DNA of 59,312 nt from a virus. Both the position numbers and the translations under genes were made by a program. Below the pieces are notes generated by a model. That model did not search any database. It was not told where the DNA came from and worked only from the letters and a program-made list of their open reading frames with translations. Location of the stretch: IMG/VR virus record IMGVR_UViG_3300008267_011718, positions 1 through 59,312 of that record; one strand, given 5' to 3'. Below, piece after piece: positions 45,961 to 54,722 of this stretch (within the stretch, counting starts at the first letter, position 1; each line of letters starts with the position of its first letter).

Positions 45961-46587
45961 TTATTTTCTTTTATAAAGTTGATCGTTAACTGTTATTTGA
46001 CCAACAAAAATATAATTAAAGTTAATCATATAATTATATAATTCTTTTCTTCTATGTTCGTCGGATGAAGATTCTAATAATATAAAATTTGGCTTATTTT
46101 TATTTAAATTTAGGCCATTTAAGGCGTTTATCTCATATCCCTCTACATCAAGACTTAAAAAATCAATATCTTTTTTTCTACCTATACTTTCTATTATTTT
46201 TTCAAGAGTCAACGCTTTAACAGGAACAGGAGCTTCATTTGCCCATCTTTCCTCGGAACAAAATTTATTTAGCTCAAAAGAAACTTGACCACATAATGAA
46301 TTTTCATAATCATTTTTGTTAAAAAAACCATCTATTGTTGTTTTTTCATAGTTATCATCAACTAGCGCACAGTTGAAATAATAATTATAAGGCCGATTAG
46401 CGATACATTGTTTGAACATATGGATATTTGGTTCAATTAAAATACCTCGCCAGCCAATATTTTGTAACATTAAAGTGTTGCTTTGCCAAATTCCATTGTT
46501 GGCTCCAGCCTCTATATAAAAACCATTACTAATATGTTTTAAATGTTCAAAAATTATTTGATCTAAATTATAAGGCGAATTTGACAT
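45961..46587 (-). CDS. FkbM-family methyltransferase
   Basis: SAM-dependent methyltransferase of 208 residues. FYIEAGANNGIWQSNT (about 23-38) is motif I, ILIEPN motif II, and DIDFLSLDVEGYEINAL the FkbM-type core with its Asp. FkbM enzymes O-methylate sugars and polyketides, and many are found in capsule and phage glycan loci. It is 13 bases from the upstream start of 45258..45947 and two bases from the GT4-like gene. It could methylate a sugar of the phage-made glycan; whether the target is free or attached is unknown. Confidence 0.85.
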   Translation of the reverse strand: MSNSPYNLDQIIFEHLKHISNGFYIEAGANNGIWQSNTLMLQNIGWRGILIEPNIHMFKQCIANRPYNYYFNCALVDDNYEKTTIDGFFNKNDYENSLCGQVSFELNKFCSEERWANEAPVPVKALTLEKIIESIGRKKDIDFLSLDVEGYEINALNGLNLNKNKPNFILLESSSDEHRRKELYNYMINFNYIFVGQITVNDQLYKRK

Positions 46588-46589
46588 TT

Positions 46590-47543
46590 TTAATCCAAGA
46601 AAACTCTTTTAAATTCTTTCATTACATTCTCTGGAGTGTATTCGGAAACTAAATTTTTATATTCATTCGGATTATGAGTATTTTTATCAAAATTTACTAA
46701 AATATCATAAAGTTTTTCTGGACTATCGTACCAAATACCTTTATTTTTTAACATATGATGATGGCCTTCGTCAGATCCGCCTACCCAAGAAATAACAGGT
46801 TTTCCTGAAGTTAAAAATTCTCCAATTGATAAGCTGAATATTTCACCTAATAGTCTTCCATGCATCATGGCATCACATGTATTTAAAAAATTAGATTTTT
46901 CTTGCAAGTCATATATTGGGTCTAAATGAATTATATTTGGAAGTTTCATACAGAATGGTTTAGTATTTAGAAATAAAAAATATATAAATTTATTATTTAA
47001 AGCCACTCTTTCAATAGTTTTTTGCACAAATGGAATATTAAATTCATCATAGCCGCCGTGTCTTCCGAATACTATTGCATTTTTTGGAATTTTTAATTGC
47101 TCTCTTAAGCTTTTATTTGCTTGTGGAAGATTAAACATATGAGTCACAAATGGCATTTTTCCGCCAGACATTTTTTTTGCTTCCCATTCAGCTATATAAG
47201 CATAAACATCGCCATGAGGATCATAATTTTGAAAAACAGAATGTACGACACATTTACATTTTTTTGTTATTTTTCCATCAAATTCTCCACCTTTTATCAT
47301 GTAAAGAACATCAATTTTCTCTCTCTCTATTATTGAATCAACTTCACTAAAATTTTCATATTCAAAAACTTCAAATCTATTTTTAAAATTTTTTATACCC
47401 AATTCGTGATTCATGTGGTGATTTTTTTGATAGATTATAACAGATTTATTATTTAATAAAGTTTCATTAAAATGAGCATAATCATAAATTGCTACTGAAG
47501 TGCCTCTTATGCATAATTGATTACTGTGAAAAGCTATTTTCAT
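46590..47543 (-). CDS. GT4-like glycosyltransferase
   Basis: A 317-residue protein with an E-x7-E donor motif. E234 and E242 lie in LLGEIFSLSIGEFLTSGKPV, which matches the GT4 signature. The N-terminal strand MKIAFHSNQLCIRGTSVAIY and the CDAMMHGR segment fit a GT-B fold. A retaining transfer from a nucleotide sugar is expected. It sits between GT25-like and FkbM genes. Sugar and acceptor are unknown. Confidence 0.75.
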   Translation of the reverse strand: MKIAFHSNQLCIRGTSVAIYDYAHFNETLLNNKSVIIYQKNHHMNHELGIKNFKNRFEVFEYENFSEVDSIIEREKIDVLYMIKGGEFDGKITKKCKCVVHSVFQNYDPHGDVYAYIAEWEAKKMSGGKMPFVTHMFNLPQANKSLREQLKIPKNAIVFGRHGGYDEFNIPFVQKTIERVALNNKFIYFLFLNTKPFCMKLPNIIHLDPIYDLQEKSNFLNTCDAMMHGRLLGEIFSLSIGEFLTSGKPVISWVGGSDEGHHHMLKNKGIWYDSPEKLYDILVNFDKNTHNPNEYKNLVSEYTPENVMKEFKRVFLD

Positions 47544-47552
47544 ATTTTTTTC

Positions 47553-48233
47553 CTATCTTAAAGTTGATTTATAAGTTCCATTTTCTGAGCCCTGTGAAAC
47601 AAGTGCTGGTTCCCACCAGTAAACCTTAGCATTATGTAGATAAAATTGATAAGAATATTCCCAGTCTGAAATTGTTCTAAACGGTTTCATTGTATAAACT
47701 AATTTTTTAGCTAGGCTGGTTTTTACTAAAAAGGCATCAGCACACTTAGATGCTGGGTGGTTTTTGAAATAAGCTATCTGGTTTGGCAAAATATTGTCTG
47801 GTTTTAAATTACAACAATTTCCCATAAAAATTACTTCCCAGTCTTTTGGAGTATTATCTAAATATTTATTAAATAAATTTACAAAATCTTCTTTAAAAAG
47901 AACATCATCCTCTAAAATTAGTCCATATTCTTTGCACTCTTCGCTAATTTTTTTAATAGCATGATAATGTTTAATGGTTAAAGAAATCTCAGATAAATTT
48001 AATTTTCTGAATAGAGTGGACTTATTACCATATGCTTTTGAAATTGTATTATTGTATTCCTTTTCATCGCACTTATAATATTCGTTTATAATATTTTCGT
48101 TTAAAATATCTCTGTCAAAATCATAAATATAATCAGCTTTTAATTTATTTTCTCTTAAAAAACCATCTAGTTTTTGTTTTCTTTCAGCTAGTTTTGTATA
48201 ATGTGTTACGTAAATTTTTTCTACATTTAACAT
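47553..48233 (-). CDS. GT25-like glycosyltransferase
   Basis: Short (226 residues) GT25-type enzyme. It has an early MLNVEKIYVTHYTKLAERKQ (the I-L-x-R-x-x-R start), a SEISLTIKHYHAIKKI segment typical of the family and the DXD-like GLILEDDVLF motif (LEDD at 107-110). GT25 members transfer beta-1,4-galactose or glucose residues in lipooligosaccharide or collagen. It overlaps the GT10 fucosyltransferase gene by seven bases. The substrate here is unknown. Confidence 0.8.
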   Translation of the reverse strand: MLNVEKIYVTHYTKLAERKQKLDGFLRENKLKADYIYDFDRDILNENIINEYYKCDEKEYNNTISKAYGNKSTLFRKLNLSEISLTIKHYHAIKKISEECKEYGLILEDDVLFKEDFVNLFNKYLDNTPKDWEVIFMGNCCNLKPDNILPNQIAYFKNHPASKCADAFLVKTSLAKKLVYTMKPFRTISDWEYSYQFYLHNAKVYWWEPALVSQGSENGTYKSTLR

Positions 48234-49153
48234 ATAATCTTCTCTTTAAAAAATTTTAGAATCGTGTTTGGTAAAAATTGTTCTGGTATTTTACCATCTT
48301 CAAAAACTGGCTGTAAAATTATATCTTCGTACATATGCTTATTAGAATCTATGGATTTTATATGTTCCATTAAGTCGTTTAAACTTAAAAAATCATCTAC
48401 ATTAATAAAACATTTTTTATTAAAGTCTAGATTTACTTTTGAAGATCCCCAATAAATCGGTATGCTGCCAACAGATAATGGATGAATTATTTTTTCCGTT
48501 GTATATCCATCAAATTTGGAATTTTCAGCTGAAATAGTAAACTTATAATTTTTAATAAAATCTACTTTGTGCCTCTGATCGCCTCTTCCTTGAATAGAAT
48601 AATTTGTATTATTTAAAAGTCTCCCAGCGCAATCAACATTTTTATATTTTTTTATTGCGTCTAATATTTCTATTCTTCTACCTTGATTATTAGAAAAAAT
48701 AAAATTACAAAATTTATCTTTTTTAATAATTTTTCTGTTTATTAAATCATCTAGCGGAATTAAATAAGACTGATCTCTTGTCTCACTATGAGGAACATCA
48801 AACCAATTAATAAATAATATCCATAGTGGCAATCTATAATTTCTAGGATCTTTTGAAAAATCAAAAGAAAAAGAAAAATCACATTTTCCAATACTATATC
48901 TTTCCATCTCTATAGAGCCAGGAAAATATAAATTTGGTCTAACGTTTTCTCCTGTGAAAAATATTTTTTTACATTTATGATCTAAAAATTTATTTCTTTC
49001 TCTTTTTTTAGAATAGTCAACAGAAAAAAATAGCAAATCTGGATCTTCTGATATTTCTACATTATAGCTATTTGAAAGAAGATGAAAAAAATAATTATCT
49101 TTTTTATCAAAATTGTTCCAAAAATCAACAAAGTTTATTTTTAGTTTTTGCAT
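48227..49153 (-). CDS. GT10-type fucosyltransferase
   Basis: The 308-residue protein carries the conserved core of alpha-1,3/1,4-fucosyltransferases. From residue 205 to 251 it reads FTISAENSKFDGYTTEKI, then PLSVGSIPIYWGSS and CFINVDDF. In GT10 enzymes this core binds GDP-fucose. The ribosome can find its donor made in the same run by Gmd and Fcl, which strengthens the call. The acceptor is unknown; the genes around it encode a GT25-like enzyme and an uncharacterised transferase, so fucose may be added to a short chain they build. Confidence 0.86.
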   Translation of the reverse strand: MQKLKINFVDFWNNFDKKDNYFFHLLSNSYNVEISEDPDLLFFSVDYSKKRERNKFLDHKCKKIFFTGENVRPNLYFPGSIEMERYSIGKCDFSFSFDFSKDPRNYRLPLWILFINWFDVPHSETRDQSYLIPLDDLINRKIIKKDKFCNFIFSNNQGRRIEILDAIKKYKNVDCAGRLLNNTNYSIQGRGDQRHKVDFIKNYKFTISAENSKFDGYTTEKIIHPLSVGSIPIYWGSSKVNLDFNKKCFINVDDFLSLNDLMEHIKSIDSNKHMYEDIILQPVFEDGKIPEQFLPNTILKFFKEKIIC

Positions 49154-49154
49154 A

Positions 49155-49886
49155 TTAATTTTTTCTTCTATGGTGATTAATTATTTGTTTTTCATTTTTT
49201 GGTCTAAACGCCCAGCCCCATTGGCATATATCCTCTTTAGAAAATATATCATATTTATGTCTTAATAAAGAAATAATACTTTGATCATGCCTATGTTCTC
49301 TAAAGCCTTCATAATTTGGAAGACCTAATGTATTTGGCATGTCAGTCAAAATTCTAGCATCTTCGGAAAATTTTAAATATTCTCTATAAAGATTAATAGT
49401 GAAATCAGTTTTTCTACATAGCTGTAATGATGCAGTTAGTTGTCTATCATAAGGAGCGCATGGGGTTGAATCAGTAAACATTTTATCTAAACCCATCAAA
49501 ATAAAGCAATCTCTTTTTGTCCAAGTGTGATTTAAATGAGAATTATTATAAAATAATACTATGCCTCTTTCTTGCTCACAAACTAGATCAAAATAATATT
49601 TCATATTTTCAGAAAATTCTATTGCTGCATCTGAATAGAATAATATATCGTTTTCATCCATTGCTTCTAACGTTTTTAAAATAATATATGGCTTCCAAAG
49701 CCAATAGCCAGCGCCTCTTGGTTGCATTAAGATGTTTTGATTTTTAAAAACAAATTTATCGTCTAAATTTTTAAAATTATACTTAATAACATCAGTAAAG
49801 CCACCTATTTCTAGGCCTGTTTTAGCATTTTTTTCTTGAGAAGCATAAAAACCATTATGTGCATAATTAATTAAAATTTTTCTCAT
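49155..49886 (-). CDS. Uncharacterised glycosyltransferase-like protein (YWLWKP family)
   Basis: A 243-residue protein from a family I know only as putative transferases. MQPRGAGYWLWKPYII at about 54-69 and FYSDAAIEF (83-91) are its conserved blocks, the latter in the place of a DXD metal site. The N-terminus begins MRKILINYAHNGFY. Its gene overlaps the GT47-like gene by four bases (ATGA). It is probably an inverting or retaining GT-A enzyme, but direct evidence is the motif pattern only. Confidence 0.6.
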   Translation of the reverse strand: MRKILINYAHNGFYASQEKNAKTGLEIGGFTDVIKYNFKNLDDKFVFKNQNILMQPRGAGYWLWKPYIILKTLEAMDENDILFYSDAAIEFSENMKYYFDLVCEQERGIVLFYNNSHLNHTWTKRDCFILMGLDKMFTDSTPCAPYDRQLTASLQLCRKTDFTINLYREYLKFSEDARILTDMPNTLGLPNYEGFREHRHDQSIISLLRHKYDIFSKEDICQWGWAFRPKNEKQIINHHRRKN

Positions 49887-50677
49887 TTAATTTTCTCCAC
49901 AATTCTTTCTGTAGCCTCATAAGAGCCAATTGGTGAACAATTTTTTTGATACCATTTTTTACAGTTATATGACATAAATTCCCAACGGTCTTTTGAACAT
50001 GTTTTAATAATTTTTTGTATATCTTCAGGAGATTTTACTTTAAAATAATGAAAATTTTCAATAAGCGGGTCAAAATATCTTGTGTCAACATCTTCAGTTA
50101 CTAATGGTATAACTCCAAGTGCTAAGTATTCTATTTCTCTATTACATTTTGGACCATATCCAGGTAAGCACAATCCAAATTTTGAATTTGCTACTTTATC
50201 AAGATACTCTTCCTGAGTGTAGGGCCAAGAAAAACTGTCGCCTAATTTGATCGGCATACTGAATAATTCTATATATTTTGACCAATCATACTTTGTTCTA
50301 TTTGCTTGCTGAACGCCGTTTTCTATCTTACCTAGAAAGATTGATTCTGTGCTACGCTCTTCAAATGCCTTTAAACCGCCCATAACCTTGTTATGGAGCA
50401 TTTTTGGTCTTCTACCCCAATAGATCCAAGGTGAACCGTTTGGATGCTGCATACCGCCAAATAAACCTCTTTGCCATCTATTTGGTAACCAAGGGAATAC
50501 ATCCCATCTATCATATTCATATAAAAGTATTTTTCCTGGCTCTTCTACCCATAAAAAATAATCGTTTACCTCGTTCTCAATCACTTCACAAAGATTCATT
50601 TCTTTCCAGATTTTTATTAACTCTCTGGAAGTGTCTCCTTTGTGTTCAGGAGTCTGTTTACCAACATATATTTTCAT
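49883..50677 (-). CDS. Exostosin/GT47-like glycosyltransferase
   Basis: A 264-residue protein whose C-terminal third reads KFGLCLPGYGPKCNREIEYL, followed by ALGVIPLVTEDVD (166-197), the exostosin (GT47)-like donor site where a conserved Arg-Glu precedes the ALGVIP strand. The N-terminal part is shorter than in full-length exostosins. Neighbours are two other transferase genes. The likely action is retaining or inverting transfer of a nucleotide sugar; the acceptor is unknown. Confidence 0.66.
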   Translation of the reverse strand: MKIYVGKQTPEHKGDTSRELIKIWKEMNLCEVIENEVNDYFLWVEEPGKILLYEYDRWDVFPWLPNRWQRGLFGGMQHPNGSPWIYWGRRPKMLHNKVMGGLKAFEERSTESIFLGKIENGVQQANRTKYDWSKYIELFSMPIKLGDSFSWPYTQEEYLDKVANSKFGLCLPGYGPKCNREIEYLALGVIPLVTEDVDTRYFDPLIENFHYFKVKSPEDIQKIIKTCSKDRWEFMSYNCKKWYQKNCSPIGSYEATERIVEKIK

Positions 50678-50679
50678 AT

Positions 50680-51534
50680 TTAAACCTTGTAAAAATCAGA
50701 CAAAATTTTATTTGATTTCAAACTATTTTTAATATCTTGATTAGAATCTAAAAGATAATTTAAAAGTTCTCCTCTTGAATCACAAGGCTCCCCTAACCAA
50801 GTAGTTTTTGTTATTTCTTTTATTTTATCAAATATTTTTTGTGTTTGAATATCAATGTCATAAACGCTCAAATTAGCTTCATTGCATGCAAAATCTTGTT
50901 TATTAAATTGTTTATCTATTTTACAATCTAAAAAATTTTCTTTTGTAAAATTTTCATTAGTAGTAAAAGTTTTAATCATTAAATTTTGATCTGAACCATA
51001 GCGTTCGTCTTTTTGTGAATAATAAAAATCAAAATTCATACCTTTGATTATTGGATTTATTTTATTTGGCTTAAAACTACAAAGTCCAGCCAACATGCGA
51101 CAAGGCATACCAAAATGATTTTCATGACTTCTAATAGTACCAACTGTGTTACTAGAATTTTCAAATATTTTTATATATTTATATTCTAAATCGCTAGTAA
51201 GAGAATCAACATCTCTTGCATGGAAAACTTCAATTCCTCTTTCCCAAAGAGGCATCATTCTCCAAATAGCAGGCTCAGTTAATTTATAATCTCTTTGAAC
51301 AGTTTCTGTTCTAACATTACCAAAAATTTTAAATATTTCAGATAAAGAATTATTCCATATATTTGGAGACAAATAAAAAACCACCTCATAGTCAGGATAA
51401 ATGGTTTTATTCAAGAGCAGGATTGTTGGTATATTATACCAATATCTTGCGCTATCATTTTTCCATCTATCCCAAGTTCTATGAGGTGGTAAATGTTTTG
51501 GTTCAAATAAAGAATAAGAAAAAACTTTCTTCAT
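50680..51534 (-). CDS. GT-A type transferase candidate (DVD motif)
   Basis: A 284-residue protein with FHARDVDSL (D108, D110), a DXD motif in the position expected of a GT-A transferase. It is preceded by a short MKKVFSYSLFEPKHLPP start and followed by a GMPCRMLAGLCSF segment. I do not know the family. It directly abuts the GT4/GT2 fusion upstream and the GT47-like gene downstream, so a role in the same glycan is likely. No cysteine-based motif or membrane segment is seen. Confidence 0.58.
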   Translation of the reverse strand: MKKVFSYSLFEPKHLPPHRTWDRWKNDSARYWYNIPTILLLNKTIYPDYEVVFYLSPNIWNNSLSEIFKIFGNVRTETVQRDYKLTEPAIWRMMPLWERGIEVFHARDVDSLTSDLEYKYIKIFENSSNTVGTIRSHENHFGMPCRMLAGLCSFKPNKINPIIKGMNFDFYYSQKDERYGSDQNLMIKTFTTNENFTKENFLDCKIDKQFNKQDFACNEANLSVYDIDIQTQKIFDKIKEITKTTWLGEPCDSRGELLNYLLDSNQDIKNSLKSNKILSDFYKV

Positions 51535-51535
51535 A

Positions 51536-53476
51536 TTATTTTATAATATTTGAAAATTTCTCAAAGATCTCTTCCTCTTCTTTTTGCTTCCAAGAGAAAT
51601 TTTCAAAATTGGTTGATATACCTTTTGGATTGAAATAGTATACTCCAAGAACTTCATTTATTTTAGTAAATTTTGATCCTCCAGCAACACATGTTAACCA
51701 GAATTCCCAATCTGATGCTGATTTATGTTGCTCGTTAAAATATCCAAATTTATCATGCAAAGACTTTCTCCACATTGGATTGTTGTGTGGTAGATTTCCT
51801 CTCAGCATTGCCTTAGCGGAAAACTGCTCAAAGTTATATCTTTGTGAATCTCTTGGAGCTTCTGACCATTTTTTATTTGGTTCATGAACAATAAAGCTAT
51901 CAGCATAGACCAGATCTGAATCTTTAGATGCAAATAACGCTTTGGCGTGTTTTTCTATTGAATATGGAGCTTTTCTGTCATCCATATTAGCATTAGTCAA
52001 AAATTCGCCACTTGCCATTTTTACAGCCATATTCCAAACTGCATAGATACCAGGATCTTGATCAAGTTTTTTATAGATAATATTTGGATATTTTTCCATA
52101 TATTTCTTAATTACTGGTTCTTCATTGCCTGGAGAATTAGCATTTATAAGGATAAGCTCGCATTTTTCTTTAAAGATTGTTTGGCTTGTAATATCTTCAA
52201 GATATCCTTCAATAAATTCATCCGCGTCATACACTGAGCCTATGATTGAAATTTTTGGAAGCTCTTTAGTGTCAATTTTTATTAGCTTTTCTCCACTAAC
52301 TAATTCATAAAATTTGTCATATAGCTTTTCTTCAGTGTATTGTTTTCTAATGTGTGAGCTTAATTTTTTTGACCAACTCTTAAATCTTCCATGGTCCTTA
52401 TGTACTTCCCTCATTTTACTCTTTAAATGGCTTTGAAGAGGATAAGCCCACAAAGTTCCAGCTTCTAAAACACCTTGCCATGTATGCTCTTGAGCAATTG
52501 GTTTTAGCTCATAATCAACTTTAGCAAATAATTTCTTTTCAATGCCTTCTTCATCTTTAACTGTTAAGAAGTCTAAATGACCGCTCCAATCTGTTGCAAT
52601 GACTGGTAACTCGTTGTATGAGGCTTCAAATAAGGGGAAACCAAAACCTTCACCGTGCGTTGAAGAAACAATTGCTTTAATTTTTGGATGTTTATAAAGC
52701 GACTGCATCTCTGATTCAGACATATGACCGTGTAATAAATAAACACTACATTTTCTATTTGGAAACTTTTGCAATAATTGTTTTAGTTTTGTTTCTGTTG
52801 CTTCTTGATCTAATAAAGAATCATTGGCTGTATTGATTTTTAATACTAAACCAACATTTTCTTGCCCAAATTCTTCTATAAATGCTTGAATGGTTTGTTC
52901 AACATTTTTTCTTGGGCTCCATTGACAAACAGTTAAAAAATTAAAATCATGTTTAAAATCCAACTTTAGTTCAGTTTCTTTAAAATCTCTAACAGGGAAA
53001 TGACAAACTTCTATTGGTTTTGTTACGCTGTATTTATTGCCTTGCTGGTCAGCAAAAACAGTATTAATGAAACTAGATTTTGCATGTTCGCTGATGACAA
53101 TAATTTTATCCATTTGCATAGATGGTTGTAGCCACGCAGGAGATATTCCATTTGTTTCAATACCAGCAGTATAGCCTATATTTATTGGGGCTAACTTCTT
53201 CCATTCGTTAGGAATCGTTACTTGAATAGAAATATCAAAATTTGGCTGTCCGCCTGTCTGTTGAATTAATTGTTGTGTTTTTACTATTAAAGAATCTATC
53301 TCTTTTTTTTCTTCTGAAAGCTCAAAAATATTTCCAGTTGCACCCCAGTTTGTTGGTAACAAATAAACTTCACAAGCTTCTTCTGCTGCTTTTAATGAGC
53401 GATAAGCAAATCTGGCCATTTCTCCATAACCAGAACGACTTAAGATAGGACCAGATATAACAATTTTCTTTTTCAT
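51536..53476 (-). CDS. Fusion of GT4 and GT2 glycosyltransferase domains
   Basis: Two transferases in one 646-residue chain. The N-terminal 400 residues are GT4-like, with HGEGFGFPLFEASYNELPVI (E-x7-E in 276-285), and begin ISGPILSRSGYGEM. From about residue 408 a GT2 domain starts (KISIIGSVYDADEFIEGYL), with a NANMDDR metal site (498-500) and the late HNNPMWRKSLHDKFGYF block. The arrangement suggests two sugars added in sequence by one protein. It lies immediately after the other GT4 gene. The donor sugars are not readable. Confidence 0.88.
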   Translation of the reverse strand: MKKKIVISGPILSRSGYGEMARFAYRSLKAAEEACEVYLLPTNWGATGNIFELSEEKKEIDSLIVKTQQLIQQTGGQPNFDISIQVTIPNEWKKLAPINIGYTAGIETNGISPAWLQPSMQMDKIIVISEHAKSSFINTVFADQQGNKYSVTKPIEVCHFPVRDFKETELKLDFKHDFNFLTVCQWSPRKNVEQTIQAFIEEFGQENVGLVLKINTANDSLLDQEATETKLKQLLQKFPNRKCSVYLLHGHMSESEMQSLYKHPKIKAIVSSTHGEGFGFPLFEASYNELPVIATDWSGHLDFLTVKDEEGIEKKLFAKVDYELKPIAQEHTWQGVLEAGTLWAYPLQSHLKSKMREVHKDHGRFKSWSKKLSSHIRKQYTEEKLYDKFYELVSGEKLIKIDTKELPKISIIGSVYDADEFIEGYLEDITSQTIFKEKCELILINANSPGNEEPVIKKYMEKYPNIIYKKLDQDPGIYAVWNMAVKMASGEFLTNANMDDRKAPYSIEKHAKALFASKDSDLVYADSFIVHEPNKKWSEAPRDSQRYNFEQFSAKAMLRGNLPHNNPMWRKSLHDKFGYFNEQHKSASDWEFWLTCVAGGSKFTKINEVLGVYYFNPKGISTNFENFSWKQKEEEEIFEKFSNIIK

Positions 53477-53477
53477 A

Positions 53478-54722
53478 TTAAATTTCCTTTAAAGACCAAG
53501 ATTTATAATTTTTTCTTGTTTCCCAAGAGCCATTTTTTTCATGTACTTCTTGCATAATTTTATCCCAAGATTTAGCATATTGTTCAAAATTAAATTTATT
53601 TTGAACAAATTCTAGTCCTTTTTTACCAATAGCTTTTCTTTCTTCTCTTGATAAATTATGAATTTTAGTTAAAGCATCTATAAAGTCTTCTTTTGAAATA
53701 CGATCTTCATAAATATATGGCACTTCTTGTGAGCCAATAACCGCTTTTGAACATGGTTCTATGGCTACTCCAAATACTTCTCCTGTATCTGAGATAGCTT
53801 GATCTTGCATACCACCAGTTTTATTAATGATAACTGGTGTTCCGCATGACAATGATTCAAGAACTGAAAGTCCAAACCCTTCAGCGTCTGAGATGTTTAT
53901 TGTGCAATCCGCTGCGTTATAAAATTGGGCCATAACATCTGGTGGTACTTTGGCGGTAGAAACTCCAAAATTATCTCTTGTCAAACCAATTTCTTCTGCT
54001 ATAGCAATTAAGTCTTGTCCGTTTGGATCTTTAGGATCAGTGTGCATAAGAAGATAAGCTTTATCGTGTCCTACTTTATCTAAAAATTCTTTATACCACC
54101 AAACAAGAGAGCCGCTTTGTTTTCTTCTAGCATTTCTATTAGTCCAAAAGAAAAATGTTTTTTCTTTTTGAGCTAGATTAGCATATTCTTTCTCTTCAAG
54201 AGGCTTATACCATTTAGGGTTCACAGCATGTGGTAAATATTCTTCGTCAATTTCTGGCGTGACAGTACGAACAATATCGCTTGTTAATTTACTAATTGTT
54301 ACAATCTTATCGTTTGATAGATAAAATTTCCGATTAAACTTTGGATATGGATAGTTATCCCAAACATGGTAATAAACCATTGGGACATTAGGACGAATTT
54401 CTTGAGCAAAATTCCATAGCCAAGTCCAAAAACGTGGATCTGTCATAAACCAAAGAATGTCTGGCTTAAATTCCATTAAAGCGCCACGAATATGCTCTGG
54501 GGTACCGTATCCATCAACTGGAATGATAGTGAAGTCTTCTCCCCATTCTTCAGTTCTAGCTGGTCTGTAATCAGCGTGCTTAATCGCACCGCCAAAACAA
54601 AGAACTTGATATTTGCCTGTTGATAATAGCGCATCAATCATATATTTTGTTTGAGTGCCTACGCCAGATGGAGAAAACGGATGATCGCTCAAAACAAGAA
54701 CTTTTAACTTTCTATTTGACAT
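53478..54722 (-). CDS. GT4 glycosyltransferase
   Basis: A 414-residue GT-B enzyme of family GT4. The first strand is KVLVLSDHPFSPSGVGTQTK, and the donor site DAEGFGLSVLESLSCGTPVI has the E-x7-E pair (E281, E289). A retaining transfer is expected. The gene overlaps Gmd by 11 bases and is one base from the fusion transferase, placing it at the start of the assembly part of the cassette. It is among the clearest glycosyltransferases of the window. Confidence 0.88.
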   Translation of the reverse strand: MSNRKLKVLVLSDHPFSPSGVGTQTKYMIDALLSTGKYQVLCFGGAIKHADYRPARTEEWGEDFTIIPVDGYGTPEHIRGALMEFKPDILWFMTDPRFWTWLWNFAQEIRPNVPMVYYHVWDNYPYPKFNRKFYLSNDKIVTISKLTSDIVRTVTPEIDEEYLPHAVNPKWYKPLEEKEYANLAQKEKTFFFWTNRNARRKQSGSLVWWYKEFLDKVGHDKAYLLMHTDPKDPNGQDLIAIAEEIGLTRDNFGVSTAKVPPDVMAQFYNAADCTINISDAEGFGLSVLESLSCGTPVIINKTGGMQDQAISDTGEVFGVAIEPCSKAVIGSQEVPYIYEDRISKEDFIDALTKIHNLSREERKAIGKKGLEFVQNKFNFEQYAKSWDKIMQEVHEKNGSWETRKNYKSWSLKEI

